From Corynebacterium mastitidis DSM 44356 (lineage in GTDB: Bacteria; Actinomycetota; Actinomycetes; Mycobacteriales; Mycobacteriaceae): DNA of 64,000 nt. Position numbers and translations under genes: made by a program. The notes under the pieces are model-generated. The model ran no database searches, was not told where the DNA came from, and saw nothing but the letters and a program-made list of their open reading frames with translations. The DNA lies in assembly GCF_000375365.1 (NCBI RefSeq), contig NZ_AQXB01000004.1, positions 62,001-126,000 on the forward strand, given 5' to 3'. Shown here one piece after another: positions 16,094 through 26,932 of the stretch (position 1 is the first letter of the stretch; each line of letters starts with the position of its first letter).

Positions 16094-17307
16094 CCGCCAA
16101 GATCAGCCGCCGCGCCATGCTCCTGGGCACCGGGGTGGGCGCGGGCGGCGTGCTGGGCGGCTTCGCCCTGGGCCGCCACGCCCCGGCCGAGGGGGCGTCG
16201 CTGAGCGGGGAGGTGGAGTTCCGGGGCGAGCACCAGTCCGGCATCCTCACCCCCGCCCAGCAGCAGATGCTCATGGTGGCCTTCGACGTGGTGGCCACGC
16301 GCCGGGAGGACCTGGTGGCGCTGCTGGAGACGTGGACGCTGGCCGCCGAGCGGATGCAGGCGGGCGAGCCGGTGAACGCGCCCAAGGCCCGCGACGACGT
16401 GCCCCCGGACGATACCGGCGAGGCTATGGGCCTCGGCGCGGCGCGGCTGAGCGTCACCTTTGGCTTTGGCGCGAGCCTGTTCCGGGAGGACTTCGGCCTG
16501 GCCAACAAGTGCCCGGCGGCGCTGCGCGAGGGCATACCGCGCATGGCGGCGGAGAAGATCGACGAGGACCGCTCCCACGGCGACCTGGTGATCCAGATCT
16601 GCGCGGAGGACCCCATGGTGGTACTCCACGCCATGCACCAGTTCAAGCGCCTGGCCTTTGGCACGGCCTCCGTGCGCTGGATGCAGGTGGGCTACGGCCG
16701 CACCGCCTCCACCTCCACGGAGCAGGAGACCCCGCGCAACCTCTTTGGCTTCAAGGACGGCACCGCCAACATCAAGGCCGAGGACCCGCAGGCGGAGCTG
16801 GATAAGCACCTGTGGATTCAGCCCGGCGATGAGGCCGGGGCCTGGGCCGCCGGGGGATCGTACCTGTGCGTGCGCAAGATCCACATGATGATGGAGGTGT
16901 GGGACGAGCTGATCCTCTCGGAGCAGCAGCGGATCATCGGCCGGGAGAAGGTCGGCGGCGGCCCGATGTCCGGCGGCGAGGAGTTCAGCGCCCCGGACTT
17001 TGGCGACGGCCGGATCGACGCCCACTCGCACCTTGCCACCGTGCACCCGCAGCACAACGGCGGCGCCCGGATGCTGCGCCGGGGCTACAACTACACCGAG
17101 GGCCTCACGGAGCTGGGCCGGTTGCAGGCCGGGCTCTTCTTCATCGCCTACGTGCGCGATCCGCGCACGAATTTCATCCCGGTGCTGGCCCGCATGTCCG
17201 AGGACCTGCTCACCGAGTACCTCCAGCACACCGCCACCGGGCTGTACCTGGTGCCGCCCGGCATCCGCGAGGGCGACGCCTACGTGGGGCAGCGCCTGCT
17301 GGGGTAG
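16090..17307 (+). CDS. efeB: EfeB/DyP-type heme peroxidase, Tat-exported
   Basis: 405 residues with a twin-arginine signal (SRRAMLLGTGVGAGG) starting at ATG 16090. DyP signature GFKDGTANI with the catalytic Asp, and the heme-side region ARMLRRGYNYTEG are intact. In EfeUOB it oxidises ferrous iron or acts on heme outside the membrane. Folded export by Tat agrees with a cofactor inserted in the cytoplasm. It is the last gene of the operon; no obvious terminator separates it from tsaB. Confidence 0.95.
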   Translation: MTAKISRRAMLLGTGVGAGGVLGGFALGRHAPAEGASLSGEVEFRGEHQSGILTPAQQQMLMVAFDVVATRREDLVALLETWTLAAERMQAGEPVNAPKARDDVPPDDTGEAMGLGAARLSVTFGFGASLFREDFGLANKCPAALREGIPRMAAEKIDEDRSHGDLVIQICAEDPMVVLHAMHQFKRLAFGTASVRWMQVGYGRTASTSTEQETPRNLFGFKDGTANIKAEDPQAELDKHLWIQPGDEAGAWAAGGSYLCVRKIHMMMEVWDELILSEQQRIIGREKVGGGPMSGGEEFSAPDFGDGRIDAHSHLATVHPQHNGGARMLRRGYNYTEGLTELGRLQAGLFFIAYVRDPRTNFIPVLARMSEDLLTEYLQHTATGLYLVPPGIREGDAYVGQRLLG

Positions 17308-17339
17308 GGCGCGGCATGGGGCGCCCGCTCCCGCCGCGC

Positions 17340-17345
17340 TATCCT
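17340..17345 (+). promoter_or_regulatory. -10 box of tsaB (leaderless)
   Basis: TATCCT ends 7 nt before GTG 17353. It gives tsaB-rimI-tsaD its own promoter independent of efeUOB. Confidence 0.55.
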
Positions 17346-17352
17346 TGGCTGC

Positions 17353-18039
17353 GTGTTAGTTCTCGCCATTGATACCGCCACCGCGGACCTCGTGACGGGC
17401 CTCGTGGACGCCGCCACCGGGGCCGTGGTGGCGGAGCGCATCGTGCGCGGCACGCGCGCCCACAACGAGGTCCTGGTGCCCACCATCCAGGAGATGCTGC
17501 GCGAGCAGGGCCTCTCCCTGATCGACGTGCAGGCGATGGTGGCGGGCTGTGGCCCCGGCCCCTTCACCGGGCTGCGCGTGGGCATGGTCACCGCCGAGGC
17601 GCTGGGTCACTCCCTCGGCCTGCCGGTGCACGGGGTATGCACGCTGGACGCCATCGGATACCAGCTCCGGGACTGCCCGGCGGCCCTGGTGGCCACGGAC
17701 GCCCGGCGCCGGGAGGTGTACTGGGCCACGTACCGCCACGGGCGCCGCGAGGAGGGGCCGGACGTGGTGGCCCCGGCCGCGCTGGCCCCCGCGCTCGCCC
17801 CGGAGCGCGTGAACATCCCCGAGCACCTGGGGGAGTCGCTGCCGGAGCCCCTGCGCGTGCTCCCGCGCGGCCACGCCACCCCCACGGCGGCCTCCCTGGT
17901 GGCCGTGGCAGACCTGGCGGCCGACCCGGAGCCCCTGCGTCCGCTGTACCTGCGCCGTCCCGACGCCGCCGAGCCCAAGCCGGTGCCGCGCTCCCCGGCC
18001 ATCCCGGAGGTGAACACGTGGTGGGGCTGCGGAAACTAG
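17353..18039 (+). CDS. tsaB: tRNA threonylcarbamoyladenosine biosynthesis protein TsaB
   Basis: 228 residues, ASKHA-fold pseudo-protease that scaffolds TsaD and TsaE in t6A synthesis. Recognised by the N-terminal LVLAIDTATADL and the GPGPFTGLRVGM loop. GTG 17353 has a -10 box 7 nt upstream and no Shine-Dalgarno. The 3' end overlaps rimI by about 22 bp. Confidence 0.95.
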   Translation: MLVLAIDTATADLVTGLVDAATGAVVAERIVRGTRAHNEVLVPTIQEMLREQGLSLIDVQAMVAGCGPGPFTGLRVGMVTAEALGHSLGLPVHGVCTLDAIGYQLRDCPAALVATDARRREVYWATYRHGRREEGPDVVAPAALAPALAPERVNIPEHLGESLPEPLRVLPRGHATPTAASLVAVADLAADPEPLRPLYLRRPDAAEPKPVPRSPAIPEVNTWWGCGN

Positions 18040-18485
18040 AGGTGGCCGACGCCGCGCGCTGCGCCGAGCTGGAGCGGGTGCTCTTCCCCGGGGACAGCCC
18101 CTGGCCGCAGGCCGCCTTCGAGCGCGAGATCCCGCACCCCTCGTCCTTCTACGTGGGCGCGGAGGAAGGCGGGCTGCTGGTGGGGTATGCGGGCCTGGCG
18201 GTGCTGGGGCCGCAGGAGCACCCCGAGTGCGAGGTGTACACCATCGCCGTGGACCCCGCCTGCCAGGGCCGGGGCCTGGGGCGGGCCCTGCTGGATCAGC
18301 TTCTGCACACCGCGGACCTGCTGAGCGCCCCGGTGTTTCTGGAGGTGCGCACGGATAACGCCCCGGCCATCGGGCTGTACGAGAGCTGCGGCTTCACCAT
18401 CACCGGTATCCGCCGCAACTATTACCAACCCTCCGGGGCGGATGCGTACACGATGATGCGTGAGGCTACTGTGAGGACATCATGA
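18018..18485 (+). CDS. rimI: Ribosomal protein S18-alanine N-acetyltransferase family
   Basis: 155 residues, GNAT fold with acetyl-CoA loop [13 protein letters not shown] and the usual C-terminal ending ([15 protein letters not shown]). Predicted to acetylate protein N-termini. GTG 18018 is favoured by GGAGG at 18007-18011; GTG 18021 is an alternative. It overlaps tsaB at the start and tsaD at the end (ATGA), so the three are translated together. Confidence 0.93.
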   Translation: MVGLRKLEVADAARCAELERVLFPGDSPWPQAAFEREIPHPSSFYVGAEEGGLLVGYAGLAVLGPQEHPECEVYTIAVDPACQGRGLGRALLDQLLHTADLLSAPVFLEVRTDNAPAIGLYESCGFTITGIRRNYYQPSGADAYTMMREATVRTS

Positions 18486-19534
18486 TTATCCTTGGCATTG
18501 AGAGTTCCTGCGACGAGACCGGCGTGGGGATCGTGCGTCTGCACGAGGATGGCCGCGTGGAGCAGCTCGCCAACGCCGTGGCCTCCTCCATGCGGGAGCA
18601 CGCGCGCTTCGGCGGGGTGGTTCCGGAGATCGCCTCGCGAGCGCACCTGGAGGCGATGGTCCCCGTGATGCGCCAGGCGCTCGAGCAGGCGGGGATCGCG
18701 CGGCCCGACGCCGTGGCCGCCACCGTGGGGCCGGGGCTGGCCGGGGCGCTGCTCGTGGGGGCGTCGGCCGCCAAGGCCTACGCGGCGGGCTGGGACGTGC
18801 CCTTCTACGGCGTCAACCACCTGGGCGGGCACGTCGCGGTGGCCAACCTCGAGGGGGAGGCGCTGCCGCACTCCGTGGCGCTGCTGGTCTCCGGGGGGCA
18901 CACCCAGCTCTTGGAGGTGGAGGCCGTGGGCAGACCCATGCGGGAGCTGGGCTCCACGCTCGACGACGCCGCCGGCGAGGCTTACGACAAGGTATCGCGC
19001 CTGCTGGGCCTGGGCTACCCCGGCGGGCCGGTGATCGACCGCCTGGCGCGCCGGGGCGACCCCGCCGCGATCGCCTTCCCCCGGGGCCTGACCAAGAAGG
19101 TGGACGAGCAGCGCGGACACCGCCACGACTTCTCCTTCTCCGGGCTCAAGACCTCCGTGGCCCGCTACGTGGAGGCCGCGGAGCGCGAGGGGCGCGTGAT
19201 CTGTGTGGAGGACGTGTGCGCCTCCTTCCAGGAGGCCGTGTGCGACGTGCTCACCATGAAGGCCGTGCGCGCCTGCGGCGACGTGGGGGCCGGGGTGCTG
19301 CTGCTGGGCGGCGGCGTGGCGGCCAACTCCCGCCTGCGGGAGCTTGCGGGGGAGCGCTGCGCGGCGGCGGGGGTGGAGCTGCGCGTGCCGAGCCTCGCGC
19401 TGTGCACGGACAACGGCCTGATGATCGCCACGGTGGCGGCGCAGCTCATCCACGAGGGCGCGCGCCCCTCGGGCCTGGGGGTGGGAACCGATCCCTCCCT
19501 GGACGTGGAGGTGCCTCTGGTACACGCCGGGTAA
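18482..19534 (+). CDS. tsaD: tRNA N6-adenosine threonylcarbamoyltransferase
   Basis: 350 residues. Transfers the threonylcarbamoyl group to A37 of tRNA. Metal-binding HLGGH in [21 protein letters not shown] and the [11 protein letters not shown] loop are all present; the start [14 protein letters not shown] is canonical. The ATG overlaps the rimI stop. Confidence 0.97.
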   Translation: MIILGIESSCDETGVGIVRLHEDGRVEQLANAVASSMREHARFGGVVPEIASRAHLEAMVPVMRQALEQAGIARPDAVAATVGPGLAGALLVGASAAKAYAAGWDVPFYGVNHLGGHVAVANLEGEALPHSVALLVSGGHTQLLEVEAVGRPMRELGSTLDDAAGEAYDKVSRLLGLGYPGGPVIDRLARRGDPAAIAFPRGLTKKVDEQRGHRHDFSFSGLKTSVARYVEAAEREGRVICVEDVCASFQEAVCDVLTMKAVRACGDVGAGVLLLGGGVAANSRLRELAGERCAAAGVELRVPSLALCTDNGLMIATVAAQLIHEGARPSGLGVGTDPSLDVEVPLVHAG

Positions 19535-19597
19535 ACGGCGCGTGAAATCTTGGCGGACCCCCTGGTGGGGGCGCCGCCGGGGATCTACTCTGAGGTG

Positions 19598-19975
19598 GTG
19601 ACGCAAGGAATCCTCATCACCCCCGACTTCACCCTCCGCACGGTGTCCGTGGCGCTCGGCGAGCTGCGCGAGGGCTCCGCGATCCCCGTGGCGCTGGACG
19701 AGTCCACCCCCTACCTGGCCTACCCGGTGGAGGAGGGCGGCGTGCCCAACCCCGCGGCCTCCCTGGCGAAGAACCGGCGGGCCACCGGCAACCCCGCCTT
19801 CCTGGCGGACCCGGCGGCCGCCCTGCGGGGCGACGTGGTGTGCGTGCGCGCCGACGGGAAGGACGCCACGGAGGCCAACGAGCGGGCCGCCGCCGAGGTC
19901 GTGCGCGCGGCCCGGGCCTACTGCGAGGACTACCCGGAGGAATACGCGCTGTGGCGCAGCGCGGCGGGGCGCTAG
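19598..19975 (+). CDS. Conserved actinobacterial protein of unknown function
   Basis: 125 residues, no signal peptide or membrane segment. Sequence such as TQGILITPDFTLRTVSVALGEL and ESTPYLAYPVEEGG is well formed but I do not recognise the family. The start is set at GTG 19598 because TACTCT (19586-19591) lies 6 nt upstream; GTG 19595 is the alternative. It sits 63 bp after tsaD and points toward the cycA-like gene. Confidence 0.7.
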   Translation: MTQGILITPDFTLRTVSVALGELREGSAIPVALDESTPYLAYPVEEGGVPNPAASLAKNRRATGNPAFLADPAAALRGDVVCVRADGKDATEANERAAAEVVRAARAYCEDYPEEYALWRSAAGR

Positions 19976-20032
19976 GGGCTCTGCAGAGGCGTTTGGGGGA
20001 AGCTTGAGATAGAGGGGACAGCCCTCCTCGCC

Positions 20033-21430
20033 TTAACCCCGCCTGCGTTCCCGTGCCACGCCCACGGCGCAGACCGCGCCCACCCACACGAGGGCGGCGA
20101 TGAGGCCGCCGCGGGTGTCCGCGGCCAGGGAGAGGGCCACGCACATGAGGGCGAAGAAGACCAGCAGCCCGACGGCGGTGGTGGACCCGCCGGGGGTGCG
20201 GAAGCGGGAGGCGCGGTGGGCATCGGGCTCGCGGCGCCGGTAGCGGAGGTAGGACCACACGATCGCCGTCCACACGGCCACGAAGAGGGTGGCGGACATG
20301 GAGGTCACCATGGTGAAGGCCTCCAGCACGCCGTCGCCGGTGGCCATGAGCACGAGAGCGGAGAGCAGGAAGATGCACGAGAGGGTGAGGGCGTTGCGGG
20401 GGACCTGGCGGGGGGAGAGCTTGGCGAAGACGCGGTGGGCGTCGCCGCTTTGCGCCAGGCCGTAGACCATGCGGGAGGTGGAGTAGATGCCGGAGTTGGC
20501 GGAGGAGGCCGCCGAGGTAATCACCACGAGGTTGACGATGGTGGCGGCCGCGGGCAGCCCGGTGAGGGCGAACATGGTGACGAAGGGCGAGTTCTCCGGG
20601 ACGATCTCGTTCCAGGGGGTGACCATCATGATGACGGCCAGGGAGCCGATGTAGAACAGCACGATGCGCAGGGGGATGGCGTTGATCGCCTTGGGCAGCA
20701 CGGTCTCCGGGTCCTTGGTCTCCGCCACGGTGGTGCCCACCAGCTCCACGCCCACGAAGGCGAAGAGGGCGATCTGGAAGCCGGTGACGAAGCCCCCGAA
20801 GCCGTTGGGGAAGACCCCGCCGTGCTCCCAGAGGTTGCTCACGGAGGCGGTGGAGCCGGAGTCGTTGGTGTGCCCCAGGCAGATCAGCGCCACGCCGAGC
20901 ACGATGAGCGCCACGATGGCGATGATCTTGATGAGGGCGAACCAGAACTCCGTCTCCCCGAAGGCCTTGACGGTGAGCGCGTTGAGCACGAAGAGGAGGG
21001 CGATGGTGCCCAGGATGGGGATCCAGCTGGGCAGGTCCGGCCACCAGAAGCGGAAGTACCCGGTGATGGCCACGAGGTCCGCCACGCCGGTGACGATCCA
21101 GCACAGCCAGTACGTCCAGCTCATGGCGAAGCGCGCCCAGGGGCCCAGGTACTTCTCCGCGATGTCGGAGAAGGAGTGGAAGTGGGGGTTGGCGAGCAGC
21201 AGCTCCCCCATGCAGCGCATGAAGAGGAACAGGGCGGTGCCGATGATGGCGTAGACCAGCAGGATGGAGGGGCCCGCCAGGGAGATCGTCTTGCCGGACC
21301 CCATGAAAAGCCCGGTGCCGATGGCCCCGCCGATGGCGATGAGCTGGATGTGACGGTTGGTGAGCTGCCGCTGGAGCTCCTGCGGCTGGTTCTGTGGCGT
21401 AGCGGTCATGGCGAACACCGTTTCTGTCAT
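20033..21430 (-). CDS. cycA: Amino acid permease, D-serine/D-alanine/glycine type
   Basis: 465 residues, twelve predicted membrane segments, APC superfamily AAT group. The N-terminal signature LTNRHIQLIAIGGAIGTGLFMGSGKTISLAGPS and the middle GFQIALFAFVGVELVGTTVAETKDPE closely match E. coli CycA as I remember it. A proton-driven uptake of D-Ala, D-Ser, Gly is likely; other small neutral amino acids cannot be excluded. Start at 21430; an internal ATG eight codons in is the alternative. The gene is convergent with the preceding unknown. Confidence 0.88.
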   Translation of the reverse strand: MTETVFAMTATPQNQPQELQRQLTNRHIQLIAIGGAIGTGLFMGSGKTISLAGPSILLVYAIIGTALFLFMRCMGELLLANPHFHSFSDIAEKYLGPWARFAMSWTYWLCWIVTGVADLVAITGYFRFWWPDLPSWIPILGTIALLFVLNALTVKAFGETEFWFALIKIIAIVALIVLGVALICLGHTNDSGSTASVSNLWEHGGVFPNGFGGFVTGFQIALFAFVGVELVGTTVAETKDPETVLPKAINAIPLRIVLFYIGSLAVIMMVTPWNEIVPENSPFVTMFALTGLPAAATIVNLVVITSAASSANSGIYSTSRMVYGLAQSGDAHRVFAKLSPRQVPRNALTLSCIFLLSALVLMATGDGVLEAFTMVTSMSATLFVAVWTAIVWSYLRYRRREPDAHRASRFRTPGGSTTAVGLLVFFALMCVALSLAADTRGGLIAALVWVGAVCAVGVARERRRG

Positions 21431-21503
21431 TCAAATGGTTTTTTCAAACTCTAGCGCATGGGGGCTACTTTGGTACCAAAACGGGGGTGCGGACGGTTGA
21501 ACG

Positions 21504-21530
21504 CTGGCACTCGCGGGGGTAGAGTGCCAG
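21504..21530 (+). promoter_or_regulatory. CIRCE operator (HrcA binding site) of groES-groL
   Basis: CTGGCACTC, 9-bp spacer, GAGTGCCAG: a perfect 9+9 inverted repeat of the CIRCE type, about 100 bp before groES. HrcA bound here would repress the operon until heat stress. Confidence 0.93.
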
Positions 21531-21629
21531 GCAGGTTGTCAGACACACAGTTGTTCACCCGCGACGACGGCTGTGCTGGACGTACGCAACCGGCACAATC
21601 AATTGAGCACTTCCAATGGAGGAATAACA

Positions 21630-21929
21630 GTGGCAAACGTCAACATCACCCCGCTTGAGGACCGCATCCTGGTGCAGATCGTGGAGGCGGAGACCACCAC
21701 CGCGTCCGGCCTGGTGATCCCGGACTCCGCCAAGGAGAAGCCGCAGGAGGCCACCGTCATCGCCGTCGGCGCGGGTCGCTTTGACGAGAAGGGCGAGCGC
21801 ATCCCCGTGGACGTCAAGGAGGGGGACACCGTGATCTTCTCCCGCTACGGCGGCACCGAGATCAAGTACGAGGGCGAGGAGTACCTGATCCTCTCCGCGC
21901 GCGACGTCCTCGCCGTGGTAGCCAAGTAG
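21630..21929 (+). CDS. groES: Co-chaperonin GroES
   Basis: 99 residues. Caps the GroEL ring. Full-length Cpn10 with [12 protein letters not shown], mobile loop [21 protein letters not shown] and the roof region. GTG 21630 is set by TGGAGGA seven bases upstream; the in-frame codon at 21573 would add a non-homologous tail inside the leader. Followed by groL after 14 bp. Confidence 0.97.
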   Translation: MANVNITPLEDRILVQIVEAETTTASGLVIPDSAKEKPQEATVIAVGAGRFDEKGERIPVDVKEGDTVIFSRYGGTEIKYEGEEYLILSARDVLAVVAK

Positions 21930-21937
21930 GGGCCTGA

Positions 21938-23557
<1,620 letters not shown>

Positions 23558-23573
23558 GGGCGAGGCAGCGCGA

Positions 23574-23613
23574 GCCTCCCGCCGGAGAAGGCATTCCCTC
23601 TCCGGTGGGAGGC
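23574..23613. terminator. Hairpin terminator between groL and the pentapeptide gene
   Basis: GCCTCCCGCCGGAGA (23574-23588) pairs with TCTCCGGTGGGAGGC (23599-23613), followed by TTTCCTCATT. It sits between two convergent genes and probably serves both. Confidence 0.75.
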
Positions 23614-23618
23614 TTTCC

Positions 23619-24014
23619 TCATTGTTGGGTGCGCCGGGGAAGGAAGAATATCCGCACCGAGTTTTCTGAGGGTTCGTAGTCGAAGCGGGTGGTCTCGTCG
23701 ATCAGGACGCCCTCCTGGTGGAGGTAGTCCTCTCGTTTTCCTCCCAGGTAGGCCCCGCGCAGGTCGGAGCCCCGGAAATCGCACTCGTTCGAGTTCGAGG
23801 CGTGGAAGGCCGCCTTGCGGAGATCGCAGGATAAAAACGAGACGTTGGTGAACTCGGCGTCGATGAACCCCGCGCTCATCAGGTTGCAGCGCTCGAAGGT
23901 GACGTTGCGGAACTCCGAGTGGTCTGCGATGAGCTTGGGGAGATCTTTCCCCGAGAACGTCATATTGGCGATGCGGGCGTTCTCCAGGGAGGGCAGGTCC
24001 CCCATGCTTTTCAT
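23619..24014 (-). CDS. Pentapeptide-repeat protein
   Basis: 131 residues. A right-handed beta-helix is predicted from successive A(D/N)LXX-like units (ARIANMTFSGKDL, SEFRNVTFERCNLMSAGFIDAEFTNVSFLSCDLRKAAF). About twelve units are visible, fewer than in Qnr/MfpA DNA mimics, so gyrase protection is not implied. ATG 24014 is supported by GGGAGGAG on the minus strand; a longer frame to 24137 is unlikely. Function unknown. Confidence 0.8.
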   Translation of the reverse strand: MKSMGDLPSLENARIANMTFSGKDLPKLIADHSEFRNVTFERCNLMSAGFIDAEFTNVSFLSCDLRKAAFHASNSNECDFRGSDLRGAYLGGKREDYLHQEGVLIDETTRFDYEPSENSVRIFFLPRRTQQ

Positions 24015-24156
24015 GCTCGTGCTCCTCCCTCGCGCGGCCGGCGTCTCCTCTACGCCTGGATTATATATCCGGTTCCGTGCTCGGCCCGGGAGAGGACGAG
24101 ACCACCGCCTTCGGCTGTGGGCGCATGGCCTGCACACAGGCGCGGGAGGGAGCGGC

Positions 24157-24930
24157 CTACGCCCCGTTGCTTTCCTCCCGCAGGCGGTGCCCCATGTACG
24201 CCCGGATGAGGTAGTCCAGCGCCACGTTCAGCCCGATGAGCGAGTAGAACTCGCCCACGTGCCACGGCGGGTTCATCGCGCTAGCGCAGTAGTGCAGGCT
24301 CCACCGCGAGGCCGCCGCGAGGGGGTTGTTGCTCAGCCTGGTCACGGCCAGGGTGGGCACCCCGCGCAGGGTGGCGGCCCGGGGGATGTCCACGAAGTCG
24401 GGGTTGGTGCCCGCCAGGGAGATCATCACGAGGGTGTCGCTGGGGCGCATCATGGGCAGGCTCACCCGCATCTCGGTGAGGTCGGTAATCACGGTGGCCT
24501 GCTTGCCGTTGGCCATGAGGGACTTGGCGAACTCCGAGGCGGCCAGACGCTGCGAGGAGCCGGTGCCCAGGCAGTACACCGCGCTGGACTCGTAGAGCCG
24601 GGAGACGATGGGGCCGAGGGAGAGCGATTCGAGGTGGGTCAGGGTGCCCAGGACGTCGTCGCGCTGCAGGGCGATCGGGTCGGGCGCGGGGCGGTGCTCC
24701 GCCTCGCGCAGGGAGGTGCGGATGAAGTACTTCATCTCCGCGAAGCCGGAGAAGCCCAGGCGCTTGGCCAGCCGCATGACCGAGGAGGTGGAGGTGTAGG
24801 TGCGCTGCGCGATGTACTGCACCGAGGCCTCGCTGGCCTCCTCCTGGTGGGCGAGCAGGTAGGAGAGGATGTCGCGCTCGGTGTCGTTCCAGGAGCCCTG
24901 GGTGGAGGCCACGATGCTTTCTAGGTTCAT
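24157..24930 (-). CDS. RpiR/MurR-family transcriptional regulator
   Basis: 257 residues. N-terminal helix-turn-helix (VQYIAQRTYTSTSSVMRLAKRLGFSGFAEMK) and a C-terminal sugar-isomerase (SIS) effector domain (GTGSSQRLAASEF; VMISLAGTNPDFV). Such regulators sense phosphosugars. ATG 24930 follows GGGAGGACCG; an in-frame start 12 nt upstream is less well placed. It lies directly downstream of the alpha-glucoside PTS gene on the same strand, so it probably controls this locus in response to a glucose or maltose phosphate. Confidence 0.9.
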   Translation of the reverse strand: MNLESIVASTQGSWNDTERDILSYLLAHQEEASEASVQYIAQRTYTSTSSVMRLAKRLGFSGFAEMKYFIRTSLREAEHRPAPDPIALQRDDVLGTLTHLESLSLGPIVSRLYESSAVYCLGTGSSQRLAASEFAKSLMANGKQATVITDLTEMRVSLPMMRPSDTLVMISLAGTNPDFVDIPRAATLRGVPTLAVTRLSNNPLAAASRWSLHYCASAMNPPWHVGEFYSLIGLNVALDYLIRAYMGHRLREESNGA

Positions 24931-24998
24931 CGGTCCTCCCACGGTGCGGCGTCATTCTGCCCGGTTAGCATAGCAACGCCGGGCGTGATGGCGCTCTT

Positions 24999-26666
24999 TT
25001 ATGCGTGCGCCATGAGCCCCTCGAACCTGTCGCGCACCTGGGGCACGTCCATGCCCACGATCACCTGCACGGCGGTGCCCTTGTTCACCAGCCCCAGCGC
25101 CCCGGCCTCGCTGAAGGAGTCGGGGTCGGCCACCAAGGCGGGGTCCTTCACGGAGACGCGCAGGCGGGTGGCGCAGTTGTTCACGTCCGCGATGTTGTCC
25201 GCCCCGCCGAGGAGCCGGAGGAAATCGGTGGCGCGCTGGGAGTAGGGGTCGTCGGCGGGCGCCTCCGAGGCAGTCTCCGAGCCCGCATCCGAGGCAGCAC
25301 CCGGGGCGGCCTCCGAGGCGTCGTCCGCACCCGAGGCGGCGCCGATCTTTCCGTTCTTCTTCACCTCCCGGTATTCCTGCTTGGAGTAGAGCTTGACGTC
25401 CTTGTTCTCCTCGCGGCCCGGGGTCTTCAGGTCGAGCTTGAGGATGAGGAAGCGGAAGAGCGCGAAGTAGACCACCGTGAAGCACAGGCCCACGCCGATC
25501 TGCATGAGGTAGGTGGCGTGGTGCTGCGCCCAGAGGGGAATCCAGTTCTGGGCCACCACGTCGATGAGCCCGGCGCCCATGTTCCCGGAGAGCCCGAGCT
25601 GGTACATGATGGCCGTCATCAGCCCGGAGAGCACGGCGTGCACGGCAAAGAGCAGCGGGGCGATGAAGAGGAAGGTGAACTCCAGCGGCTCGGTGATGCC
25701 GGTGAGCATGGCGGTGAGCACCACGGGGACGAGCAGGGCCAGGGTGGCCTTGCGCTTTTCCGGCCTGGCGGTGGTGTAGAAGGCGGCGGCGATGCCCAGC
25801 GGGGCAAAGACCTTGGGGTTGCCGTGCAGGGCGAAGCCGCCCCCGGGGAACTGCTCCTTGAGCGGGGCGCTGGACTCGGCGTAGGTGGTCAGGTTGCTCA
25901 CCCAGTGCGCCTGGATGCCCTCCGGCACCACGGCGGGGCCGAAGACGAAGGGGGAGTACACGAAGTGGTGCAGGCCGGTGGGGATGAGGATGCGCTCGAG
26001 GAAGGTGTAGGCGCCCACGCCCAGGGAGCCGGAGGTGACGAGGAAGCCCTGGAGGGAGGAGATACCGAGCTGGATCTGCGGCCACACGAGGCACACGATC
26101 AGCGCCAGCGGCATCATGACGAGGATGCCCACGATGTACACGAACTGGCTGCCCTGGAAGATGCCCAGGAACTCGGGCAGCTTCTTGTCAAAGTAGCGGT
26201 TGTGGATCCACACGGCCACGGCGGAGATGAAGATGGCGCCCAGGATGCCGGTGTCCAGCGTCTTGATCCCGGCGATGAGCTTGAGGCCGGATTCCCCGCC
26301 GGGCTCGGCGGCGTAGTCGATCCCGAAGGAGCCGCCAAAGACCTCGAGGAAGCCCGCCACGAAGTAGTTGAAGGTCAGGTAGAGCAGGGCGGCCTCCAGC
26401 ACGGCGCGGGCGTTGGCCGACTTCGCCAGGGCGATGGGCAGTCCGAGGACGAAGAGCAGCTCCATCTGGTTGAACACGGTCCAGGCGCCGGACTCCCAGA
26501 CGCGCCAGAAGTTGCTCCACGCGGTGCCGGGGGCGGCCAGCCCGCCGAGGAGCTGTTCGTTTTGGGCGATGATCGCCAGCGCCACGGCCAGGCCGGCCAC
26601 GGCGAAGAGCAGCACGGGGGCGAGCATGGCGCTGCCGAACCTCTGCACTTTTTCCATCATGGTCAC
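24999..26666 (-). CDS. PTS alpha-glucoside (maltose-type) transporter, EIICB
   Basis: 555 residues. EIIC membrane domain of about 415 residues (eight to ten segments; FVYSPFVFGPAVVPEG; GITEPLEFTFLFIAP, the glucose-family EIIC signature). A low-complexity Ala/Ser/Asp/Glu linker with repeated SEA/SDA units follows, then EIIB with the phosphorylated Cys in NNCATRLRVSVKD. It imports and phosphorylates an alpha-glucoside. It resembles alpha-glucoside-specific IIBC (TIGR02005) rather than glucose PtsG because a GH13 glucosidase and a MapP-like phosphatase are adjacent. No EIIA is fused. GTG 26666 follows GGAAGAGG. Confidence 0.87.
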   Translation of the reverse strand: MTMMEKVQRFGSAMLAPVLLFAVAGLAVALAIIAQNEQLLGGLAAPGTAWSNFWRVWESGAWTVFNQMELLFVLGLPIALAKSANARAVLEAALLYLTFNYFVAGFLEVFGGSFGIDYAAEPGGESGLKLIAGIKTLDTGILGAIFISAVAVWIHNRYFDKKLPEFLGIFQGSQFVYIVGILVMMPLALIVCLVWPQIQLGISSLQGFLVTSGSLGVGAYTFLERILIPTGLHHFVYSPFVFGPAVVPEGIQAHWVSNLTTYAESSAPLKEQFPGGGFALHGNPKVFAPLGIAAAFYTTARPEKRKATLALLVPVVLTAMLTGITEPLEFTFLFIAPLLFAVHAVLSGLMTAIMYQLGLSGNMGAGLIDVVAQNWIPLWAQHHATYLMQIGVGLCFTVVYFALFRFLILKLDLKTPGREENKDVKLYSKQEYREVKKNGKIGAASGADDASEAAPGAASDAGSETASEAPADDPYSQRATDFLRLLGGADNIADVNNCATRLRVSVKDPALVADPDSFSEAGALGLVNKGTAVQVIVGMDVPQVRDRFEGLMAHA

Positions 26667-26830
26667 ATACCTCTTCCTTGCAGGACTTTCAGGCTCACTT
26701 TAAGGCTTCGTGGAACCGATAGTGGGGACCTGCCACGATTGCGGCATAAGTTTCGCCGTTGTGGCACGGATGCCCCCGCGTGGTGGCGGATGTGCCCCGT
26801 GCGGGGCGCCCGGCGCACCTACTGTGGTCA

Positions 26831-26887
26831 GCGGAGGCGGGCAAGGCGTCGGAAAATAAGGCACACGGTGCCCTTGCCCGCCTCCGC
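26831..26887 (+). repeat. Perfect 16-bp inverted repeat in the PTS/MapP divergent region
   Basis: GCGGAGGCGGGCAAGG (26831-26846) and its exact reverse complement (26872-26887) enclose a 25-nt loop, followed by CCCTTTTCCC, 45 nt before the MapP-like start. It may act as a conditional terminator in the leader or as a two-half operator for the RpiR regulator. The loop holds the most A/T-rich bases of the region. Confidence 0.65.
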
Positions 26888-26932
26888 CCCTTTTCCCGCC
26901 GTCGTGTAGCCGCCCCAAGGAGAGACCCGCCC

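Noticed and set aside
25005..26909. 634-residue open frame on the plus strand opposite the PTS gene
   Set aside because: Composition (long His, Gly, Glu, Val runs) is typical of a shadow, and the PTS gene on the other strand is certain.
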